Below are positions 1-7,759 of a stretch of DNA of 48,837 nt, piece after piece. The translations under genes were made by a program, and so were the position numbers. Below the pieces are notes generated by a model, which was not told the DNA's origin, made no database searches, and saw only the letters and a list, made by a program, of their open reading frames with translations. How positions within the stretch are numbered: the first letter of the stretch is position 1; the number at the start of each line of letters is the position of its first letter. This DNA is from Pullulanibacillus pueri. Its GTDB lineage: Bacteria; Bacillota; Bacilli; Bacillales; Sporolactobacillaceae. The stretch covers positions 1 through 48,837 of the forward strand of contig NZ_BMFV01000036.1 in the NCBI RefSeq assembly GCF_014639255.1. Direction: 5' to 3'.

Positions 1-35
1 ATTTCTAAGAAGATTATCGCATGAGTGATCTATAA

Positions 36-314
36 TTTCCTACGTGTAATTTATTTGACGCTTACAGACTGAGGAATCCGTTACATTTATGTGTAATATT
101 TATATTTATCACAGGGGTCGATTTTTTTGATGCATTAGGCTTAGGATTCTGGAAGTATATCATAGGAGTAATACTCTTTATGGCAGTAATGTGGTTATTA
201 CAGAAATCTGGAATTACTGAAAAGGAAGTTCCTATTTGGGTAGGAGCCTTTATAATAATAATAGGATTTGTCGTTGGAAACATTCTTGATACACTCGTTG
301 TAAATCATATTTAA
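36..314 (+). pseudogene. remnant of a small membrane protein gene
   Basis: An open frame ends with a TAA at 312-314 and is open back to a stop at 33-35. The C-terminal half reads like a real membrane protein: one hydrophobic segment around 160-200, a short polar loop (QKSGITEKEVPIW), then a second hydrophobic segment ending NILDTLVVNHI. There is no convincing start: the first in-frame ATG is at 180, inside the first hydrophobic stretch, and lacks a Shine-Dalgarno site. The upstream residues look unlike protein. It is probably the 3' end of a decayed or frameshifted gene. The family is not recognised. Confidence 0.35.
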
Positions 315-404
315 CTAACGGGGAAGAGACTTCAAGAAGGGGATTGTCTCTTTACATTTGAAGTAACGAAGTAGTAGGGTTGAAAAAAATGGGAGTGTTT
401 TGTT

Positions 405-656
405 TTGAACAAAAAATTCAGCGTTTCTTCTTTAATAGTAGCTTTAATAGGTTTGTTAGTAATTTTAGCAATATTTTTTTATGGTGCATCCAGTTTGGAA
501 ATGTTTTTTGCAATAGTTGGTATAGGTATCTTAATATACATTATTAGTATTATTTTGTGTGTTATGGCTTTTGTAAGAAAAGAAAATGGTCTACAGAAAT
601 ACATAGTAGTTGTCTCAGTGATAATTGCAATTTTCTTTGTTGGTTACATAAATTAA
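405..656 (+). CDS. small membrane protein, unknown function
   Basis: 83 residues with a TTG start, chosen because GGGAGTG lies about 8 bases upstream (390-396). The protein begins MNKKFSVSS and has three hydrophobic segments (roughly residues 9-27, 30-56 and 66-82) separated by short basic loops (VRKENGLQKY). It resembles the many small DUF4190-like membrane proteins of Firmicutes in layout, but I cannot assign it to a family. It lies in an AT-rich accessory stretch with no linked gene of known function. Confidence 0.6.
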   Translation: MNKKFSVSSLIVALIGLLVILAIFFYGASSLEMFFAIVGIGILIYIISIILCVMAFVRKENGLQKYIVVVSVIIAIFFVGYIN

Positions 657-754
657 ATGTGATTACCTATAAATATTTGAAGGTTACTTTTGAAAATGGA
701 AGCAATACACAAGAAGCAAGGATTGCTTGACTCCTCCTCAAGGTAACGGGCGGA

Positions 755-778
755 TAATTCAACAAGAGAATTATTAGG
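755..778. repeat. inverted repeat upstream of a membrane-protein pair
   Basis: GATAATTC and GAATTATT flank a 7-base spacer in the gap before the ORF at 824. There is no T-run, so it is more likely an operator or a decayed terminator than an active terminator. Function unknown. Confidence 0.3.
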
Positions 779-823
779 TGTGATAAAATCAGAATAGTTC
801 AAAAGAATTACGGGAGAGAGATT

Positions 824-970
824 ATGAAACCATTCATTATATGGTCGATTCGCTTTATAATATTCGGGTTGATTTCTTTGCTAAAGCGGCAGAAAGATGT
901 ATTAAGGAGGCGGAAATATTGTTCAGCAACTTTTTACGAAAATTATTTAAACGAAATGAAGGGAATTTAG
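824..970 (+). CDS. small hydrophobic ORF overlapping the next gene
   Basis: 48 codons from ATG at 824, preceded by GGGAGAGAG, a good ribosome site. The peptide starts MKPFIIWSIRFIIFGLISLL, a single probable membrane segment, followed by a basic stretch (KRQK, RRRK). Its 3' part overlaps, in another frame, the ribosome site and first codons of the membrane protein beginning at 919. This arrangement would suit translational coupling. An alternative is that 824-1212 was once one gene and a frameshift split it. No family is recognised. Confidence 0.45.
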   Translation: MKPFIIWSIRFIIFGLISLLKRQKDVLRRRKYCSATFYENYLNEMKGI

Positions 971-1212
971 TAGAGCTGATATCCTTGTTCGTAGGGCTTT
1001 TAGCAGTAAGTCTTATCACATCGTATTGCCATTTAGGGCGGAATAATTGGTATTTAATTGTACCTTTGCTTATTTTAGTGTTTATTGTCTATAAGGTTTG
1101 TGAGCTGATTATAGCTTTTTTATTTAGAAATAAAAATATAAAAGTGAATGAGAGTTTCTTTGTATTAGCTATAGTTGTTATAGCGTTAATAAACACATTC
1201 GTTATTTACTAG
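919..1212 (+). CDS. small membrane protein, TTG start
   Basis: 97 residues. The frame stays open upstream to an ATG at 841, but that codon has no ribosome site and the added residues (MVDSLYNIRVDFF...) are the out-of-frame reading of the upstream ORF. The TTG at 919 is preceded by AAGGAGG at 904-910 with 8-base spacing, so I use it. Three hydrophobic segments follow: around ELISLFVGLLAVSL, WYLIVPLLILVFIVYK and FFVLAIVVIALINTFVIY. Function unknown; it is probably coupled to the small ORF at 824-970. Confidence 0.5.
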   Translation: MFSNFLRKLFKRNEGNLVELISLFVGLLAVSLITSYCHLGRNNWYLIVPLLILVFIVYKVCELIIAFLFRNKNIKVNESFFVLAIVVIALINTFVIY

Positions 1213-1269
1213 CAAATGGGGCTTATCTTTAAGAAGGACCGTCTTTTTTTACAAAGAAGTAAGAAAGAA

Positions 1270-1565
1270 ATTTTGGTCATCAAATAGGTGTTGATCTCCA
1301 CTTCAGGCTGCTTGCTTTCCTCGGGCACGGCCTCAGCTAACTTGGGATAGACTATCAGGTTTCCCAAGTGGATCTTCGGACACGTGCTGTTCCCGAAGGA
1401 CTCTAGTTTAGACACCTGTGAGTCAGCGGCGCTGGAACACACTCTATATAAGTGTTCCGAATCTCGCACCTTCCGTTCCAATCAACTGAGTTGCTGACAC
1501 TGCCTTTTGGTAAAAGACTTTTCAATGTTTCAACGAGGGTCGAGCGCTCTTGACCTGCTTTTTCT
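1270..1565 (+). repeat. dispersed hairpin repeat, copy A
   Basis: Copy A of a family found throughout the window. An outer stem pairs GTTGAT (1290-1295) with ATCAAC (1481-1486). Inside lie CTTGGGA/TCCCAAG and CTTCGG/CCGAAG hairpins, and GGAACAC/GTGTTCC specific to copies A-C. After the stem come TTTTGGTAAAAGACTTTT and a terminator-like GGTC...GACC hairpin followed by a T-run. It begins just after a T-run downstream of the membrane protein. The short open frames that cross it look accidental. Confidence 0.8.
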
Positions 1566-1581
1566 AAGGTCAAAACACAAG

Positions 1582-1609
1582 TTGAATTATGCTAAAATTA
1601 AAATAAATT
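1582..1609 (+). promoter_or_regulatory. candidate sigma-A promoter
   Basis: TTGAAT (1582-1587), a 16-base spacer and TAAATT (1604-1609), just after the dispersed repeat and about 30 bases before the nucleotidyltransferase-like gene. Confidence 0.35.
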
Positions 1610-1637
1610 AGGGCTTTTAGGAAAAGGTAGAGGATAA

Positions 1638-2132
1638 ATGGAGCATAACAAGTTTAATGCGTTTATTAAAATTGCGAAGAAGCTAAATGATATTGAAATC
1701 ATTCCATTGTTAATGGGTTCGGTTGGTTTAGAAGTCGTTACAGGAAAGAGTTGGGATGCACAAGATTTAGACATTCATGTTCCTGGTGATAAAAGAGGGT
1801 GGGAGGTACCGCCCGAAACAAATATATATAACTGGAATAACATAGTAGACATCATGATTTCAATGGAGTATAGATTGGTTGATTTGCATGAACATGCGTT
1901 CTCTAAAGAGGGATTATCCGTTGAGTTTGGTATTATTGATACTTTACCAAGTTTTGCAGGAGTACAGTTACAGGATTTAGACATGCACAACGTGGGAGAG
2001 ATAAAGTATTACCTACTCACCCCTAAACAATATTTAAGTGTTTACGAGTCTTCATCCAAAGACAGTTATAGAGCTGATCACAATAACAATAAAGATATTA
2101 GAAAAATAGATTTCTTAAAAAGAATGATATAG
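1638..2132 (+). CDS. nucleotidyltransferase-like protein
   Basis: 164 residues from ATG at 1638, with AGAGGAT about 4 bases upstream. Residues 26-50 carry LMGSVGLEVVTG followed by DAQDLDIHV, which looks like the GS...DxD core of a MNT/aminoglycoside-nucleotidyltransferase-like fold. The C-terminal part contains YYLLTPKQYL and a charged tail (RADHNNNKDIRKIDFLK), consistent with a short helical domain. Similar Bacillus proteins are left as hypothetical. No substrate can be inferred; it stands with two acetyltransferase genes in an accessory block, which hints at small-molecule modification but proves nothing. Confidence 0.6.
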   Translation: MEHNKFNAFIKIAKKLNDIEIIPLLMGSVGLEVVTGKSWDAQDLDIHVPGDKRGWEVPPETNIYNWNNIVDIMISMEYRLVDLHEHAFSKEGLSVEFGIIDTLPSFAGVQLQDLDMHNVGEIKYYLLTPKQYLSVYESSSKDSYRADHNNNKDIRKIDFLKRMI

Positions 2133-2203
2133 GGTAACTAAAATTCATACTAAATCTCATTGAGTATATCAGGGGCAAGGGTACAGGGTGAAAGGAGATA
2201 GTT

Positions 2204-2668
2204 ATGATGTATACGTTTGAGGTTATGACTCAGGAACAAGCAGAAGACATAGCATTCAATTGGCACTATCAAGGAGACTATTCTTTTTATGATATGGAGG
2301 CTGACAAAGAGGATTTAGATGAATTTATAGATCCGGAAGCACGAGGGGACTCTACGTATGTTGTTATGAATCATAATGAATTAATTGGTTTCTTTAGTGT
2401 TAATAGAGTAGAAGATCATACATTTGAGATTGGATTAGGGATGAGACCAGACCTCACGGGTAGAGGTAAGGGGTTAGAATTCCTAAAAGCAGGGATAGCG
2501 TTTATAAAAGGTGAATATAAACCAGAAAAAATAACATTATCAGTGGCGACTTTTAATCAAAGAGCGATAAAAGTATATAGAAAGTTGGGCTTTAACACTA
2601 TAAATACGTTTATGCAGGATACAAATGGGAGTACATTTGAATTTCAAAAAATGGAGCACGAATGTTAA
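2204..2668 (+). CDS. GNAT family N-acetyltransferase
   Basis: 154 residues. The start ATG at 2204 has AAAGGAGAT upstream. The GNAT acetyl-CoA-binding motif A is visible as GMRPDLTGRGKGLEFLKAG (the R/Q-x-x-G-x-G/A loop), followed by ITLSVATFNQRAIKVYRKLGF, the usual motif B region in which an Asn and a Tyr sit near the active site. The family transfers acetyl from acetyl-CoA to small molecules or protein amines; this sequence gives no clue to substrate. It is followed within about 30-50 bases by a second GNAT gene, so the two are probably co-transcribed. Confidence 0.8.
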   Translation: MMYTFEVMTQEQAEDIAFNWHYQGDYSFYDMEADKEDLDEFIDPEARGDSTYVVMNHNELIGFFSVNRVEDHTFEIGLGMRPDLTGRGKGLEFLKAGIAFIKGEYKPEKITLSVATFNQRAIKVYRKLGFNTINTFMQDTNGSTFEFQKMEHEC

Positions 2669-2721
2669 TTTTGCATTTATTTGTGGAGAAGTCACCGTAA
2701 TTGACTAAAGGATTTGAGAAA

Positions 2722-3165
2722 ATGAGCTATGATATAAAAGTTGTGTTGGATAATACCGAAAAATTTTCAGCTTTTTTACATAAGAAAATTAGAGCATTTA
2801 ATAATAAGCATTCCATACATCATCAAGAAGTAAGAAAAAAAGAAGCTGTACAGCCAATAAATATTATTGTTTCAGATGATAATCGTAATTGGATTGGTGG
2901 TTTAAATGCTGATGTGTATTGGGGTTGGATGGAGATTAACGACTTCTGGCTTCATGAAGAATACAGAGGTAAAGGTTTAGGTGGAGAACTTCTTGAAAAA
3001 GCGGAAAAAATCGCAAAAGAGAAGGGAGCAACTCAATCACTATTAACTACTTTTGAGTTTCAAGCCCGTTCCTTTTACGAGATTAAAGGATATCAAGTTA
3101 TAGGTGAAATTAAAGATTATCCTCCTGGTAGTAGCTATTATACTATGACAAAAAAACTTATTTAA
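2722..3165 (+). CDS. GNAT family N-acetyltransferase
   Basis: 147 residues from ATG at 2722, which has AAAGGA about 10 bases upstream; a TTG at 2701 in the same frame is a possible alternative start. Residues run MSYDIKVVLDNTEKF..., and the acetyl-CoA loop is LHEEYRGKGLGGELLEKAEKIA, followed by FQARSFYEIKGYQVIGEI, typical of motif B in GNATs. The N-terminal half (INIIVSDDNRNWIGGLNADVYWGWMEIND) forms the usual beta strands. It lies directly downstream of another GNAT. Substrate unknown. Confidence 0.8.
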   Translation: MSYDIKVVLDNTEKFSAFLHKKIRAFNNKHSIHHQEVRKKEAVQPINIIVSDDNRNWIGGLNADVYWGWMEINDFWLHEEYRGKGLGGELLEKAEKIAKEKGATQSLLTTFEFQARSFYEIKGYQVIGEIKDYPPGSSYYTMTKKLI

Positions 3166-3265
3166 TGAGGTGTATGCTTCTGAACCTTAAAATTCTAGCA
3201 GGTCAAACAGGTTTTCTTGTCGAAACTTAGACATATGAAATCCATTATAAATTGGAGGGGAAACA

Positions 3266-3835
3266 ATGGCAGACGTTTTGTTGTTACACCATGTTTTAGG
3301 CCGAACAAAGGGGATTGAAGTATTTGCCGATCAATTGAGAGATGCGGGGCATACTGTGCACGCGCCAGATTTGTTTGACGGCCGCATATTTTCCTCTCTG
3401 GAGGAAGGCTTGGCATTTGTTAAGGAAATCGGATTTGAAGAAGTGACGGCACGTGGCGTTCGGGCAGCCAGCGAGCTTTCACGCGATGTCGTCTATGCTG
3501 GTTTTTCACTTGGTGTCAAGGCAGCACAACAGCTCACCCAAACTCGTGAAGGTGCCAGAGGCGCACTGTTTTTTCATGCCTGCCTTCCGACTTCGGCATT
3601 CGAATCTCAGTGGCCACCCGACGTGCCTGTGCAAGTTCACGCCATGAGTGCAGATCCTTTTTTCGTTGAAGACGGCGACATCGACGCAGCTCGTGAGCTT
3701 GTGGCGTCGGCCAATCACGGTGAACTTTTTCTGTACGAAGGCAAGGAACATCTCTTCACGGACAGCAGTTTACCGTCCTACGATGCTGACGCGACGAAAC
3801 TTGTGATCAAGCGAGTTCTCGATTTTCTCGCATAA
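3266..3835 (+). CDS. dienelactone hydrolase family protein
   Basis: 189 residues, ATG at 3266 with GGAGGGG 7 bases upstream. An alpha/beta-hydrolase of the dienelactone hydrolase family: VLLLHHVLG near the N-terminus, nucleophile elbow GFSLGVKAA with Ser where classical dienelactone hydrolases have Cys, acid region SADPFFVEDGD, and catalytic His in GKEHLFTD. The type is common in Actinobacteria. The gene is clearly GC-richer than the AT-rich genes before it, with more C/G third positions, suggesting transfer. Substrate unknown. Confidence 0.75.
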   Translation: MADVLLLHHVLGRTKGIEVFADQLRDAGHTVHAPDLFDGRIFSSLEEGLAFVKEIGFEEVTARGVRAASELSRDVVYAGFSLGVKAAQQLTQTREGARGALFFHACLPTSAFESQWPPDVPVQVHAMSADPFFVEDGDIDAARELVASANHGELFLYEGKEHLFTDSSLPSYDADATKLVIKRVLDFLA

Positions 3836-3884
3836 TTATTAACGGAAAAAGTTTTCAGCAGCTGGGACATAACTAGACTATAGT

Positions 3885-4037
3885 GAGAAAAACTGGGCGT
3901 AAAGCATGGCCGGTCCGCATTCAGTTGGACATTAAAAAGTTTTTTTACCAAAATGCTTTGTCAGTATTAAGTGGATTGGAGCGGAAGACGCGAGATTCGG
4001 AACACTTATACAGAATGTGTTCCTCAGCGCTGCTCTT
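3885..4037 (-). repeat. dispersed hairpin repeat, copy B (5'-truncated)
   Basis: Minus-oriented partial copy. Read on the minus strand it has the GGAACAC...GTGTTCC hairpin, AATCCAC of the outer stem, TTTTGGTAAAAAAACTTTTT, and a terminator-like 3' end ending in a T-run near 3886. The 5' half is missing. It fills the gap between the convergent hydrolase and lipL genes. The rest of 3836-4144 holds nothing recognisable. Confidence 0.75.
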
Positions 4038-4144
4038 ATAAGGTCATCCGCAAGGTTATAAACGCTGACACTACCAAAAATCGCTCAGAACCTGAGTGTT
4101 TAAGAGGCACTATTTGTCTGCCTAATGAGATCCTAGCGAAAATC

Positions 4145-4990
4145 TCACTGTTCATACAAAAAAGGAAAGGCCTTTTCGTTGCGATCGACCATGCGTAGAT
4201 AGTCCTTTTCATACTGCAAGGCTTCTTCGGGTGCTAAGCTTGAAGTGGACAAGCGTCCGAATTCACCAAGTGTTTGATAAAAATTTTTCATGAGTGTCTG
4301 CATGGTAATCGGCTGACCCGAAAGTTCTGAGAGTGAAGCCATGACCTCTGGTTTTATCTCGGGATAGTTGATTTTGGTGGGCTGCCCACCGATCGCGATG
4401 TCATAAAAATTTTTCACGAGTCTTGCCCGCTCTGAGCCACTTCCATCCACGCAAACATAAATTTGTACGGCTACAGCTTGGCGTAAGCGCCGCTGAGAAA
4501 TACCCGCAAATTTTCTTCCGCCGATGCTTAAATCATAGCTGCCCGGACAGTATGAGCCCACAATCTCTTCAACAGCAATTTTCATGCCATAAGGTTCAAG
4601 CATTTTTTTTATAAAATCGGCCATCGCTTCAAAGCCGTCATCTATAGAGAGCTTGTCTTCTTTTTCTGAGAATAGCAAAGATAAGTTCCAAATACCCTGA
4701 TCTAACACCACGGCAAGACCACCGGAGTTGCGAACAATATAAGAATAGTTCTGTGCGTCGAGATATTTTACCCCTTCAGAGAGGTAGGGGAGCTTGGAAT
4801 CCTGGATGCCTAAAACAATTGTCCGGGGATGAACCCATGTACGGGCAACAGCAGGGGATTGCCCAGAACCGACGAACATGCAAAGAGTGTCGTCGATAGC
4901 AAAGGATTGCTTCGCTTCAAAAGCGGCATTGGGCATAGACTGATCAATCACGCGCCATTCAGACTGCGTTAATATATTTCTTTTCATCAT
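4145..4990 (-). CDS. lipL: octanoyl-[GcvH]:protein N-octanoyltransferase
   Basis: About 281 residues if started at the ATG at 4990 (MMKRNIL), which has GGTGA 5 bases upstream; the frame extends to 5038. LipL moves octanoyl from GcvH to the lipoyl domains of 2-oxoacid dehydrogenase E2 subunits, a Bacillus-type step in lipoate synthesis in the cytosol. It has the biotin/lipoate ligase fold and the hallmark catalytic Cys near residue 148 in GSYCPGSYDLSI, with the lysine in GRKFAGISQRR. Length matches the B. subtilis protein. It is divergent from ywfO, the same neighbourhood as in B. subtilis. Confidence 0.88.
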   Translation of the reverse strand: MMKRNILTQSEWRVIDQSMPNAAFEAKQSFAIDDTLCMFVGSGQSPAVARTWVHPRTIVLGIQDSKLPYLSEGVKYLDAQNYSYIVRNSGGLAVVLDQGIWNLSLLFSEKEDKLSIDDGFEAMADFIKKMLEPYGMKIAVEEIVGSYCPGSYDLSIGGRKFAGISQRRLRQAVAVQIYVCVDGSGSERARLVKNFYDIAIGGQPTKINYPEIKPEVMASLSELSGQPITMQTLMKNFYQTLGEFGRLSTSSLAPEEALQYEKDYLRMVDRNEKAFPFLYEQ

Positions 4991-5145
4991 TTTCATCACC
5001 GTTCTATTAGAAAAAAACCTCACGTTTAAAGATACCAAAGCTGGTAGATTTAATCAAAAGCGACTTCATTTCACCTGTGTATTCACTGAAAAATTCCTCA
5101 TGTTTTAAATTTCGACAATCCATTTCAATAATGGCTAAAAACATC

Positions 5146-5151
5146 TATAAT
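5146..5151 (+). promoter_or_regulatory. candidate -10 element for ywfO
   Basis: A perfect TATAAT lies about 30 bases before the ywfO TTG start. Seventeen bases upstream, TTTCAA is a poor -35, so the promoter is only partly supported. Confidence 0.35.
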
Positions 5152-5182
5152 AATAATAAGTTTAGACAGGATGTGAAAGAAT

Positions 5183-6472
5183 TTGGCTCAAGACTTTGAC
5201 AAACTTGAAGAAGAAAAGGTATTTAAGGATCCTGTGCATCGCTATATCCACGTGCGAGATCGCTTGATATGGGAATTGATAGGAACGAAGGAATTCCAGA
5301 GACTGCGACGCATTCGGCAATTGGGAACCACCTATTTGACCTTTCATGGGGCGGAACATAGTCGTTTTAGTCATTCTCTTGGTGTCTATGAAATCACTCG
5401 GCGCATTATCGAGGTTTTTGAAGGGAAGCCTCACTGGGATAATAGCGAAAGACTGCTCGCCTTAGCTGCGGCCTTACTGCATGATGTCGGCCACGGTCCT
5501 TTTTCCCATTCCTTTGAGAAGGTCTTTAATACCGATCATGAGGCCTTTTCACGGAAGATTATTTTAGGGGACACTGAGGTCAATCAGGTCTTAAGAAAAG
5601 TATCGGAGGATTTTCCTGAAAAGGTTGCTGATATCATCGGGAAAACGAGTGATAACAAACTCATTATCAGTATGATTTCCAGCCAAATTGATGCTGATCG
5701 CATGGACTATTTGTTACGGGATGCTTATTTTACAGGGGTAAGCTATGGCCACTTTGACCTTGAACGCATCTGGAGGGTGATGCGTCCGAAAGAGGATCAA
5801 GTCGTGATCAAACAAAGTGGGATGCATGCGGTTGAGGATTATATCATGAGTCGCTACCAAATGTATTGGCAAGTATATTTTCATCCTGTGACCCGGAGTG
5901 CAGAAGTGATTTTAAGAAAGATCCTTCATCGGGCGAAATCCTTATATCAGACAGGCTATACGTTTAAATATGCGCCTGGTCCTCTTAGTCCACTTTTTAC
6001 AGAAGACCTAGACCTTGCCGCGTATTTACGTTTGGATGAATCCGTCATTCTTTATTATTTTCAAATGTGGCAAGAGGAAACGGATGAGATTTTAAGCGAC
6101 CTTTGTCAGCGATTCATGAATCGACGGCTTTTCAAATATGTCGAGTTTACACCAAGTAACTATCAGGCCTATGCCGATTTGAGAGAGGCTTTTAAAGAGG
6201 CAGGATTGGACCCGGATTATTATCTTGTTGTCGATTCATCATCGGATTTACCCTATGATTTTTATCGACCAGGGGAGGAAGGGGAGCGACTCCCGATTCA
6301 TCTTCAAATGCCTGATGGCAGCCTCAAAGAGCTATCAAGAGAGTCAGATGTTGTTGAGGCCATCTCTGGAAAAAAACGGACGGATCACAAGCTCTACTAT
6401 CCTGCAGATTTTATTAATGACTTTTCTTCACAAAGAGACGCGAAAGAGCGGATATTGCAACTTTTGAAATAA
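5183..6472 (+). CDS. ywfO: HD-domain phosphohydrolase, YwfO family
   Basis: 429 residues with a TTG start at 5183 (weak GAAAGA ribosome site). The HD metal-dependent phosphohydrolase core is intact: HSRFSHSLGVYEITRRI, then LLHDVGHGPFSHSFE with the HD pair, and DADRMDYLLRDAYFTG with the distal Asp. The set is typical of dNTP triphosphohydrolase-like proteins, and relatives act on dNTPs; exact substrate here is inferred. The C-terminal third is a mixed domain with no recognised motif. It is followed 13 bases later by ywgA, as in B. subtilis, and probably forms an operon with it. Confidence 0.85.
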   Translation: MAQDFDKLEEEKVFKDPVHRYIHVRDRLIWELIGTKEFQRLRRIRQLGTTYLTFHGAEHSRFSHSLGVYEITRRIIEVFEGKPHWDNSERLLALAAALLHDVGHGPFSHSFEKVFNTDHEAFSRKIILGDTEVNQVLRKVSEDFPEKVADIIGKTSDNKLIISMISSQIDADRMDYLLRDAYFTGVSYGHFDLERIWRVMRPKEDQVVIKQSGMHAVEDYIMSRYQMYWQVYFHPVTRSAEVILRKILHRAKSLYQTGYTFKYAPGPLSPLFTEDLDLAAYLRLDESVILYYFQMWQEETDEILSDLCQRFMNRRLFKYVEFTPSNYQAYADLREAFKEAGLDPDYYLVVDSSSDLPYDFYRPGEEGERLPIHLQMPDGSLKELSRESDVVEAISGKKRTDHKLYYPADFINDFSSQRDAKERILQLLK

Positions 6473-6488
6473 AGAGGGAGGAACTGTG

Positions 6489-7004
6489 ATGCTAGAGGAT
6501 CACGCAAAAGTGATGACCCTGCTTCAAGTGGCAGGTGAGGTTGTGGGAAGGAAGAAGCTTCAGAAGATTTTGTACATCTTACAAAAGCTGGATTACCCTT
6601 TTCAGGAAAAATATCAATTTCATTTTTATGGCCCTTATTCAGAAGAGCTCACCTTGAAAATTGAAGAACTGTGTAATCTGCAGTTTGTAAATGAAGTACG
6701 TGAAAAAAAAGGTGGGTATCACCAGTACCGATACCAACTGACGCATGAAGGGGAAGACTTTCTTAAAAACTATCAAATCGAAATGCCGAATATCGATGCA
6801 TTTATTGAAGACCTCAACGGTGAGAGTTCCAGATTCTTAGAACTGGTTTCAACTATTTTTTATTTCGATCATTTATCGGAGGAAGAAGTGATTGAAAAAG
6901 TAAAGATTGTAAAGCAGAAACAAAACTATCAAGAGGAAGAGATTCGAAGTGGTCTTGACTATGTTCAGCGATTAAAAGGCCAACGAATGAATGAAGTGCT
7001 TTAA
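6489..7004 (+). CDS. ywgA: YwgA family protein
   Basis: 171 residues from ATG at 6489, chosen over the adjacent GTG at 6486 because GGGAGG (6477-6482) gives better spacing. Begins MLEDHAKVMTLLQVAGEVVGRKKLQKILYILQKL, a helical, winged-helix-like layout (an antitoxin-like SocA fold is possible). YGPYSEELTLKIEELCNLQFVNEV and a beta-hairpin region follow. Function is not established in the family. Tight coupling to the HD phosphohydrolase is conserved with B. subtilis, suggesting a shared job. Confidence 0.8.
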   Translation: MLEDHAKVMTLLQVAGEVVGRKKLQKILYILQKLDYPFQEKYQFHFYGPYSEELTLKIEELCNLQFVNEVREKKGGYHQYRYQLTHEGEDFLKNYQIEMPNIDAFIEDLNGESSRFLELVSTIFYFDHLSEEEVIEKVKIVKQKQNYQEEEIRSGLDYVQRLKGQRMNEVL

Positions 7005-7040
7005 ATTACGGCGGGCTATCCAGAGAAGGGATGAGTGATC

Positions 7041-7577
7041 ATGTTTACCTTTAAAATTGACCATGAGATTGAGTTAAAATTGTTAGAACAGGACGATGCG
7101 CCAGAGTTATTTAAGGTTTTAGATCAGAGCCGTCGTTATTTAAGAGAATGGCTTCCCTGGGTGGATGGGACTCAAAAACCGGAAGACTATCAATCAGTCA
7201 TCGAAATGTGGTTAAAACAGTTTGCAGATAGTAATGGCTTTCAAGTGGGGATTTTATATAAGGGAGCGATCGTTGGCATGATTGGCTTCCATGCGATTGA
7301 TCGCAGTAATAGCGCCACGTCTATAGGCTATTGGCTTGCTGAAGCGTATCAAGGAAAGGGCATTATGACGAGGGCTTGCCAGGCCTTAGTGGATTATGCC
7401 TTTCATGACCTTAAGCTGCGGAGAGTGGAAATTCGTTGCGGTACCGAGAACAAAAAAAGTCGTGCCATTCCTGAACGTCTTGGCTTTACACACGAAGGAA
7501 CGATTCGTTGTGGCGAATTCCTCTATGATCACTTTATTGACGTTGACGTGTACGGATTGCTCAGCACCGATCAATAA
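7041..7577 (+). CDS. RimJ/RimL-type GNAT acetyltransferase
   Basis: About 179 residues. ATG at 7041 (MFTFKID...) or the in-frame GTG at 7035 may be the start; AAGGG at 7026-7030 could serve either. Features of ribosomal-protein-serine acetyltransferase-like GNATs: REWLPWVDGTQ near residue 35, IGYWLAEAYQGKGIMTRACQALVDYAF (acetyl-CoA loop Q-G-K-G), and RRVEIRCGTENKKSRAIPERLGFTHEGTIR. The overall pattern resembles B. subtilis YdaF. Natural substrate is unknown. A terminator follows directly. Confidence 0.85.
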   Translation: MFTFKIDHEIELKLLEQDDAPELFKVLDQSRRYLREWLPWVDGTQKPEDYQSVIEMWLKQFADSNGFQVGILYKGAIVGMIGFHAIDRSNSATSIGYWLAEAYQGKGIMTRACQALVDYAFHDLKLRRVEIRCGTENKKSRAIPERLGFTHEGTIRCGEFLYDHFIDVDVYGLLSTDQ

Positions 7578-7589
7578 GTTTTAAAGATG

Positions 7590-7624
7590 AAAGCACGTTA
7601 TCCATTATGGAGCGTGTTTTTTTG
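7590..7624 (+). terminator. Rho-independent terminator
   Basis: Stem AGCACG...CGTG with inner TCCA/TGGA, followed by seven Ts. It ends the ywfO-ywgA-GNAT unit. Confidence 0.75.
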
Positions 7625-7759
7625 TATAGGGAATTGTAAGTAATAGTGCTCAAATCCTATAATTTTCTCTACAAGTCATATCACTTTCTCAAAGGCGGAC
7701 TCGATGGTTAAACTAGTATAAAGATGATAAAAATACTTGATCGATTCGGAGGAGAGCGT

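Noticed and set aside
1209..1481. Minus-strand open frame of 90 codons
   Set aside because: Lies inside dispersed repeat copy A; similar frames in other copies differ, and there is no ribosome site.
1270..1565. Insertion sequence or MITE with target duplication
   Set aside because: GGTCA flanks copy A on both sides, but GGTCA is part of the 5' conserved block in other copies, so it is not a clean target duplication; no transposase is present.
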